Source of the DNA: an uncultured Rothia sp.
GTDB lineage: Bacteria; Actinomycetota; Actinomycetes; Actinomycetales; Micrococcaceae
Direction of reading: 5' to 3'
NCBI RefSeq assembly: GCF_937976295.1
Contig: NZ_CALJRY010000099.1
Location: 1 to 9,480 of the forward strand
Length of the DNA: 9,480 nucleotides
The notes below the pieces were generated by a model, which was not told the origin of the DNA, did no database searches, and was given only the letters and a program-made list of their open reading frames with translations. Position numbers and translations under genes: made by a program. The first letter of the stretch is position 1. The number at the start of each line of letters is the position of its first letter. This document shows positions 5,124 to 9,480 of this stretch, in pieces.

Positions 5124-7298
5124 CTAGTGGGTGGCGGCCAAAGAGAAAGGATACACCGCAGAAGCACCCGCCAGCCGCAGCTCACGTGCCACAGCCGTAA
5201 ACGCCCACCGCGAATCCACCACATCAGAAACCAACAGAACAGGGCACCGATGCTCCCGCACATAGTCCAGAACCTCTGCAGGCACCCGGTACGAGCGCAG
5301 CACATCCGCACAACGGAACGCGCTATTACCGCCAAAGAAACGCGGCTCCCCCACCAATGACACCCGGCCCAAATCCACCAGGCGACCCACCGACGCAAGC
5401 CCCCTACCCAGAGACTGAGCCAAACGGGGACGCACCGGCGAAGGCAGAGTCAACACCGCCACCGGACGACCCGCCTCAGCCCACTGCCAAGCAGCAAGCA
5501 CCTTCACGCAGGCGCGACCCAGCTCGGCAGGAACCTCAGAATCAACCGGTTCACCCAGCTCATTCGTCGCCAGAAGCTCACGCAGACGAGTACCGTACCC
5601 CATATCGCTCAAACGCGCCAAAGCGTAACCGGGTTCAGCCTGCTCGTCCTTAGACAAACGACCGCGCGGCGCATCCGCACCCATCAGCTGATCCAGCCCG
5701 CCCGGCCACATACGGCGCGGCTGCAGGGGCACACCCACCGTATTGAAGCTGCTCTGCGCCGCCTGCTGCGCCTCAGTGGGGACTTCAACCGGGTACCAGG
5801 GGCCTGCACACACATCGCAACGACCGCACGCAACAGCGGAAGCGTCATCAAGCTGCTGAGCCAGGAAAAGCATACGGCACTGACTAGTGCGTTCATACTC
5901 GAGCATGGCGTTCTGCTCCGCCACACGCGCCTGCGCCACCGCCGCGTACCGTGCACTGTCGTACCGCCACGGCGAAGAGGTGCGATGCCAATAGTTGCCT
6001 TCCTTCATGACTGCGCCCTCAACGTCCAGTACCTTCAGTAGAAGCTCCAGGGTGGAGCGGCGCAACTGAACGCGCGCCTCCAACGCGGTAATACTCAGCC
6101 CCTCCGGAGACTGGGCGAGGGCATCCAAAACAGCCAGTGCCTGCTCCTCATCAGGCATGGAGGCGGTCGCAAAATACTCCCAAATGGCGCGGTCTTCACG
6201 ACCGGGCAGGAGCAGAACATCAGCGTTGACGGCGCCTCGTCCGGCGCGGCCAATCTGCTGGTAATAGCTCACCGCAGACGACGGCGCGCCCAGGTGCACC
6301 ACAAAACCCAAATCTGGCTTATCAAAACCCATGCCGAGGGCACTCGTCGCAACAAGAGCCTTCACACGGTTTTCCTTGAGCGCCTGCTCCGCAACCAGCC
6401 GCTCATCCGGGTCAGTTTTACCGGTGTAGGCGAGCACCTCGTAGCCGCTGGCACGCAGGGCATTTGCGGTATCTTCTGCCGCAGAGACAGTCAGCGTGTA
6501 GATAATGCCCGAACCGGGCAGGCTGTTCAGGTGCGTGAGCAGCCAGCCGATGCGCTGCGCCTCATCGGGCAGGGTCAGAACGCCCAGGCGCAGGGACTCG
6601 CGGGAAAGCGGACCGCGCAGTACATGCACGGGTGCGGCGGTATCGGTGCTGAGCTGCTCGGCAATATCGCGGCTCACCCGGTCATTCGCGGTCGCGGTGG
6701 TCGCCAGCACCGGCACGCCCGCCGGCAGAGATTTAATGAGCGAACCAATACGACGGTAATCGGGGCGAAAGTCATGACCCCAGTCAGAAATACAGTGCGC
6801 CTCATCAATAACGAGCAGACCCAGGCGCGGCAGCAGGTACGGTAGCCATTGCTCGCGGAACGTCGGGTTGTTGAGGCGTTCGGGGCCCACCAGGAGCACG
6901 TCGAGTTCGTCAGCTTCGAGGCGGGTACGGATCTCATCCCATTCGGTGACGTTCGCGGAGTTCACCATGGCGGCACGCACTCCCGCGCGGGATGCCGCCT
7001 CAACCTGATCACGCATGAGGGAGAGCAGCGGGGAGACAATAAGCGCCGGGCCCATACCGCGAGCACGCAGCAGCAGGGATGAAATGAAGTAGACCGCGGA
7101 CTTACCCCAGCCGGTACGCTGCACGACGAGGGTGCGGGCGCGGTCGGCTACGAGGGCGCGAATCGCCTCGTACTGGCCGTCGTGGAACTCGGCATCAGCG
7201 ATGCCGGTGAGGCGGCGCAACACGTCGCGGGCTTCAGCATGCAGGGAATCGTCATGCAGGGAGTCGGCGGGACTGGATGCTGGCTGCTGGGGGTTCAT
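5124..7298 (-). CDS. recQ: RecQ-family DNA helicase with C-terminal PRTase-like domain
   Basis: A 724-residue ATP-dependent 3'-5' DNA helicase acting in recombinational repair and replication restart. Superfamily-2 motifs are complete: Walker A TGWGKS (62-67), DEAH (165-168) followed by the RecQ aromatic loop CISDWGHDFRPDY, TTATA (200-204), ATSALGMGFDKPD (317-329) and QQIGRAGRG (347-355). A RecQ zinc-binding domain follows with cysteines 474, 491, 494 and 497 (CX16CX2CX2C). No HRDC domain is seen. Residues about 610-720 instead resemble a type I phosphoribosyltransferase, with a conserved-looking RPVAVLTLPSPVRPRL segment (621-636) and PVLLVSDVVDSRW (686-698) where PRPP loops usually read VLLVDDVxxTGxT. 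ATG 7298 has GGAGAG just upstream (7307-7302). It heads a unit with tadA. The gene symbol reflects the family; orthology to the E. coli enzyme is not implied. Confidence 0.88.
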   Translation of the reverse strand: MNPQQPASSPADSLHDDSLHAEARDVLRRLTGIADAEFHDGQYEAIRALVADRARTLVVQRTGWGKSAVYFISSLLLRARGMGPALIVSPLLSLMRDQVEAASRAGVRAAMVNSANVTEWDEIRTRLEADELDVLLVGPERLNNPTFREQWLPYLLPRLGLLVIDEAHCISDWGHDFRPDYRRIGSLIKSLPAGVPVLATTATANDRVSRDIAEQLSTDTAAPVHVLRGPLSRESLRLGVLTLPDEAQRIGWLLTHLNSLPGSGIIYTLTVSAAEDTANALRASGYEVLAYTGKTDPDERLVAEQALKENRVKALVATSALGMGFDKPDLGFVVHLGAPSSAVSYYQQIGRAGRGAVNADVLLLPGREDRAIWEYFATASMPDEEQALAVLDALAQSPEGLSITALEARVQLRRSTLELLLKVLDVEGAVMKEGNYWHRTSSPWRYDSARYAAVAQARVAEQNAMLEYERTSQCRMLFLAQQLDDASAVACGRCDVCAGPWYPVEVPTEAQQAAQSSFNTVGVPLQPRRMWPGGLDQLMGADAPRGRLSKDEQAEPGYALARLSDMGYGTRLRELLATNELGEPVDSEVPAELGRACVKVLAAWQWAEAGRPVAVLTLPSPVRPRLAQSLGRGLASVGRLVDLGRVSLVGEPRFFGGNSAFRCADVLRSYRVPAEVLDYVREHRCPVLLVSDVVDSRWAFTAVARELRLAGASAVYPFSLAATH

Positions 7299-7632
7299 AT
7301 TCTCTCCAACGGTGGGTGGGGGCGTTCGCTACGCCGCGACGCGCCGTGCTCTCTTCCCATCATGTCACACCCCGCATAATCTAGCCTGACGGACGGTCAT
7401 TACATGGGGAGGTGTGCGAGCGCCGCGTCACCTTGCGCGGTTTTAGTTCCGCCGCTGCGGAGATTTACGCCTCGCTCACCCGTGCATCCGGCGTAAATGC
7501 CGGTAGAATTGTGCCAGTAATACACAGCCCCCGCATAGTTTTGCACAATGTTCACCATAGGTATGCTTTCTATGCTGGTGTTACTCCGCCGCCAATCCGT
7601 GCGTGCGGTCCACTCACAGTTCAGGATTTTTC
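7299..7632. other. Divergent intergenic region between recQ and the DedA gene
   Basis: These 334 nt lie between two genes pointing away from each other and must carry both promoters. Visible items are a GC hairpin with a short T run (CCGCG 7423-7427 with CGCGG 7436-7440, then TTTT), a 9-bp inverted repeat ATTTACGCC/GGCGTAAAT (7463-7471 with 7490-7498) and an overlapping dyad CCGGC-N6-GCCGG (7488-7503). A -10-like TAGAAT (7504-7509) follows at once, then a second promoter candidate at 7540-7567. For recQ, the minus strand has TAGATT near 7380, without a good -35. No credible gene is present. Confidence 0.55.
7540..7567 (+). promoter_or_regulatory. Candidate promoter of the DedA gene
   Basis: TTTGCA (7540-7545) and TATGCT (7562-7567) are 16 nt apart, giving a leader of roughly 60 nt before the ATG at 7633. 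TAGAAT at 7504-7509 is an alternative -10 that would give a longer leader. Both matches are moderate. Confidence 0.35.
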
Positions 7633-8289
7633 ATGACTTTTCTTGCCACCGCTTTGGCGCATCTTCCGGTTGCGCTCTTGGGTTTCGATCTTGAGCAGTT
7701 CCTGCTCGACACCGGCCCCTGGGTTCTGGTTGTTTCGGCAATTATCGTATTTATTGAGTCCGGCGTTCTTTTCCCGATTCTTCCGGGTGACTCCCTGATT
7801 TTTGCTTTGGGTATGTTGCATGAGCAGATGGGTCTGTCCCTGTGGGTTGCGTTCCCGGTCCTGGTGCTGGTTGCTATTGCTGGCGCTGAGGTTGGTTACC
7901 AGATCGGTGCCCGTTACGGCCGTAAGATCTTCAAGGATGACGCAAAGATTCTGAGCACCAAGAACCTGCACACTACCGAGGAGTTCTTCCAGAAGCGCGG
8001 TAGCTTGGCTCTGGTTCTGGGTCGTTTCGTGCCGATTGTTCGTACGTTTGTGTCTGTTGCGGCTGGTATTTCTTCGTACGACCGCAAGAAGTTCCACCTG
8101 TGGAACGTTGTTGGCGCGGTTACGTGGATCGGTTCGATTGGTCTGGCGGGTGTGCTGCTGGGCGGTATCCCGTTCGTGCATAACAACATTGAGTACATTG
8201 CTGTGATTATTGTGGTGGTTTCTGTGGTGCCGGTCTTTATCGAGTACCTGCGTGGCCGCTCGAAGGCGAAGCAGGAATCTGCTGAGTAA
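7633..8289 (+). CDS. DedA-family (VTT/SNARE-associated) membrane protein
   Basis: A 218-residue integral membrane protein of the DedA family, members of which move lipids such as undecaprenyl phosphate or phospholipids across the cytoplasmic membrane; which lipid applies here is unknown. A hydrophobic N-terminus leads to the first re-entrant element FIESGVLFPILPGDSL (40-55) with the conserved acidic E42 and the PGD turn. The second conserved element is GRFVPIVRTFVSVAAGI (130-146), carrying R131, P134 and R137, the family's essential arginines. Membrane helices follow at about 150-176 and 186-205, and a basic tail ends the protein. ATG 7633 is chosen over an in-frame GTG at 7603 because AGGA (7623-7626) lies 6 nt before it and the extra ten residues are polar and non-conserved. 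It is transcribed alone and ends in its own terminator. Confidence 0.92.
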   Translation: MTFLATALAHLPVALLGFDLEQFLLDTGPWVLVVSAIIVFIESGVLFPILPGDSLIFALGMLHEQMGLSLWVAFPVLVLVAIAGAEVGYQIGARYGRKIFKDDAKILSTKNLHTTEEFFQKRGSLALVLGRFVPIVRTFVSVAAGISSYDRKKFHLWNVVGAVTWIGSIGLAGVLLGGIPFVHNNIEYIAVIIVVVSVVPVFIEYLRGRSKAKQESAE

Positions 8290-8326
8290 TACGTGAGTCC
8301 CTCTCGGCCGCTGAGCCGGGGATGAG

Positions 8327-8364
8327 AAAGGGTGGAGATACCGTGTGGTATCCCCACCCTTTTC
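8327..8364 (+). terminator. Intrinsic terminator of the DedA gene
   Basis: A stem of about 16 positions with a single A-C mismatch pairs AAAGGGTGGAGATACC (8327-8342) with GGTATCCCCACCCTTT (8347-8362) around the tetraloop GTGT, ending in four T (8360-8363). It sits 38 nt after the stop codon. The A run on its left arm could also slow transcription arriving from the minus strand. Confidence 0.85.
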
Positions 8365-8409
8365 ACGCTCCGAGTCTTTGGGCGGTAGCGGTGCCGCTTA
8401 GGTAAACAT

Positions 8410-8425
8410 CCTAGTTGAGGCGGTA
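8410..8425 (-). repeat. 16-nt direct repeat, copy 1 (C-terminus and stop)
   Basis: CCTAGTTGAGGCGGTA on the plus strand, identical to 9461-9476. On the minus strand it encodes the end Tyr-Arg-Leu-Asn-stop. The shared reading frame (a Gly codon also precedes it in both) argues for coding origin. Confidence 0.75.
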
Positions 8426-8527
8426 CCCTTTCTCAGCGTGTTCAGAGGTATCTGAGTAGCCACGTGCACCATTCCGAGGGCTAGCCCCGGAACTCCTGAC
8501 GTTGGTGTTCCTTTCTATGTTCCCCAT
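8411..8527 (-). pseudogene. Probable remnant: 38-codon frame ending in GYRLN
   Basis: An open frame of 38 codons runs on the minus strand from ATG 8527 to TAG 8413-8411 and ends ...SDTSEHAEKGYRLN. Its last 16 nt including the stop (8410-8425) are identical to the end of another frame at the right edge of the window (9461-9476). The ATG has no ribosome site and overlaps the end of the preceding gene in another frame. A good AAAGGA site lies at about 8512, but where the neighbouring leader copy continues ACG-ATG-TCAG this copy has only ACG-TCAG, so the expected start codon is missing. I read this as the shrunken or broken remains of a tandem paralogue. A real small protein cannot be ruled out. 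Confidence 0.4.
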
Positions 8528-8590
8528 CCCGCGCTACGGTGCGGGGGCCGAGGGGTGTTCCCCTCTGATGAGGTGCGTTCTCCATCCTCA
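8515..8590 (-). repeat. Leader-like segment, copy 1 (inside gene 3' end)
   Basis: On the minus strand this matches the segment in front of the membrane-protein gene (copy 2). Shared blocks in order are CCTCAT, GGGGA, ACACCC, TAGCGC(GC)GGGAYGGGG and, just past the gene stop at about 8503-8515, GAAAGGAACA-ACG-TCAG. It forms the same kind of hairpins, such as GAGGGG-TGTT-CCCCTC (8550-8565) and CCCGC/GCGGG (8528-8532 with 8541-8545). Here it is mostly within coding sequence. Confidence 0.55.
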
Positions 8591-9369
8591 TCGTCAGCGA
8601 AAAGCTCTCGGAGTTCTGTCGGCACCTGACCGGCGGCCTGTCTCGTCTCAGACATCATCTGCTGGTGTTCTAGTGCACGTGCCCCGCTAACGATTTGTGT
8701 GTACGTCCTAATAGGAGCACGAGTCAGCAGCACAATCATCAGGAGGTAAAGAACGAGGGTAAAAACGCCGCTCGCGATACGCACCAGGCTGGACGCCGCA
8801 GCCGCTCTAGAGCTTAACCCCGAGAAATTATCCGCAAGAATAAGCACACTGCTAGCAGCCGCGAGAGCGCAGTAGATGATGGTAAGAATGCGCGCCCACT
8901 CGCGGCCATCCCAGATCTTCCAGAGAACAAAAATCGGGATGGCGGAGATGATGAGGGTAACCACCAAGGCAGAGAAGAGAACACTCACCACCATCTCAAA
9001 ATCGATATACGACCGGCTTAGAATCGGCAGAAAGTTACTCAAGGGTCCCAGCACGATAATGGCGGCAGCACACAACATGACGTTGCGCATAGCCTTCGGG
9101 CGCTCCGGAATTATCCGCTCGGAGGCGGCAACGTTGTATCCAGCGGTCACCTCCCGGTAGTCGGTAGTAGCGTGCTCGGGGGTGCTGTCGCCGGGTGCGT
9201 TGCCCTCCGCCACGCTGTTATCTGCGGCGTTACCGGAAGCTACGTTGTTGGAGGTGCCAACGCCCTCTGCGGTGCTGTTTTTAGCCTCGTCGGAGGGTAG
9301 CAGCACGCTGTATTCGGGTACCGTGTACTCCGGGTCGTTCAACGGTTGTTTCGGGGTACGTTCTGACAT
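8515..9369 (-). CDS. Four-helix membrane protein of unknown function
   Basis: I do not recognise this 284-residue protein. Residues 1-90 are polar, low in complexity and probably disordered, with tyrosine-containing PEY and EY motifs (DPEYTVPEYSV, 12-22) and a loosely repeated NS-AEG-GN pattern (31-62). Four hydrophobic segments follow at about 95-116, 124-150, 158-178 and 195-216. The second and third are joined by WKIWDGREWAR (150-160), a pattern often seen in small actinobacterial membrane proteins of unknown role. The rest (217-284) is cytoplasmic or external and ends in a proline- and arginine-rich tail. ATG 9369 follows AAAGGA by about 6 nt. The final 20 or so codons overlap a DNA segment that matches the leader in front of this same gene, so the present C-terminus may be a secondary read-through end. 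It belongs to what looks like a tandem array of related genes. Confidence 0.72.
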   Translation of the reverse strand: MSERTPKQPLNDPEYTVPEYSVLLPSDEAKNSTAEGVGTSNNVASGNAADNSVAEGNAPGDSTPEHATTDYREVTAGYNVAASERIIPERPKAMRNVMLCAAAIIVLGPLSNFLPILSRSYIDFEMVVSVLFSALVVTLIISAIPIFVLWKIWDGREWARILTIIYCALAAASSVLILADNFSGLSSRAAAASSLVRIASGVFTLVLYLLMIVLLTRAPIRTYTQIVSGARALEHQQMMSETRQAAGQVPTELRELFADDEDGERTSSEGNTPRPPHRSAGWGT

Positions 9370-9461
9370 CGTTGTTCCTTTCTTCTCTTCGCACCCCGTC
9401 CCGCGCGCTATAGCGCAGGGCGGGTGTAGAAGAGTCTCCCCATGAGGAGGGGCGTCCCACC
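9370..9461 (-). repeat. Leader segment, copy 2, in front of the membrane-protein gene
   Basis: This is the gap between the next gene's stop and ATG 9369. It contains a perfect 12-bp palindrome GCGCTATAGCGC (9405-9416) inside a larger imperfect hairpin (CCCG 9395-9398 with CGGG 9421-9424), a second hairpin CCCC/GGGG around 9438-9452, and the ribosome site GAAAGGAACA. There is no T run after the hairpins, so they read as leader structure or an operator rather than a plain terminator. Confidence 0.55.
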
Positions 9462-9480
9462 CTAGTTGAGGCGGTAGCCT
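9462..9480 (-). CDS. C-terminal end of a gene continuing beyond the window
   Basis: Only the last codons are present: ...Gly-Tyr-Arg-Leu-Asn then TAG (9464-9462) on the minus strand, 92 nt upstream of the membrane-protein gene. The case for coding is the exact match of the last 16 nt to the end of the remnant at 8410-8425, in a comparable reading frame and position. Nothing can be said of its function. Confidence 0.4.

Noticed and set aside
5111..5398. Trp/Arg-rich frames opposite or out of phase with recQ and tadA
   Set aside because: These are shadow frames of strongly supported genes.
7603..7632. An upstream GTG start for the DedA protein (ten extra residues)
   Set aside because: The ribosome site AGGA at 7623-7626 is placed for ATG 7633, and the additional residues are not typical of the family.
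7412..7636. A 74-codon plus-strand frame in front of the DedA gene
   Set aside because: It covers promoter-like and dyad sequences, has a mixed composition without a domain, and overlaps the DedA start.
8450..8476. A 24-codon frame starting at an ATG near 8476 in the collapsed unit
   Set aside because: It has no ribosome site and is not the frame supported by the shared C-terminal sequence.
1..9480. A defence island, prophage, insertion sequence or CRISPR array
   Set aside because: No transposase, integrase, phage gene, spacer-repeat pattern or terminal inverted repeat is visible. The RecQ and YhgE/Pip genes alone do not make a defence system.

Overview
The window looks like a chromosomal segment of a high-G+C Gram-positive actinobacterium. 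The codon use, the actinobacterial-type TadA, a RecQ helicase with a C-terminal phosphoribosyltransferase-like domain, and a serine tRNA in the actinobacterial style all point that way. A Micrococcaceae member such as Rothia is my best guess, made from recognition only and not checked. No phage, insertion sequence or CRISPR array is visible.

Layout. Positions 1-54 hold the 5' part of a minus-strand tRNA-Ser(CGA), cut by the window edge, with a good promoter at 66-94. Positions 226-4254 are a minus-strand cluster, read right to left: a degenerate ABC-type ATP-binding protein (GTG start at 4254), an 868-residue YhgE/Pip-type membrane protein starting 2 nt after its stop, and a TetR-family regulator 79 nt further on. 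Positions 4255-4554 are non-coding, with a 14-bp hairpin and phased T-tracts. Positions 4555-7298 are a minus-strand pair, recQ-like helicase then tadA, 41 nt apart. Positions 7299-7632 are a divergent intergenic region feeding a plus-strand DedA-family membrane protein (7633-8289) that ends in a strong intrinsic terminator (8327-8364). From 8411 to the right edge the minus strand carries a four-helix membrane protein of unknown function. It is flanked on both sides by related copies of a leader-like segment and of a short sequence encoding a Gly-Tyr-Arg-Leu-Asn-stop ending.

How the genes may work together. The ABC-like protein and the YhgE/Pip protein are almost certainly translationally coupled and probably form an envelope complex, with the TetR protein as likely local regulator. 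The ATPase-like subunit has lost most of the residues needed for ATP hydrolysis, so it may be structural. recQ and tadA are housekeeping-type genes (DNA repair, tRNA wobble editing) that appear co-transcribed but not functionally linked. The right end looks like a small, partly decayed tandem array of paralogous membrane-protein genes.

Most unusual features: the hydrolysis-dead ABC-like partner of YhgE, the RecQ fusion to a phosphoribosyltransferase-like domain with an altered PRPP loop, and the duplicated leader and C-terminus sequences at the right end.
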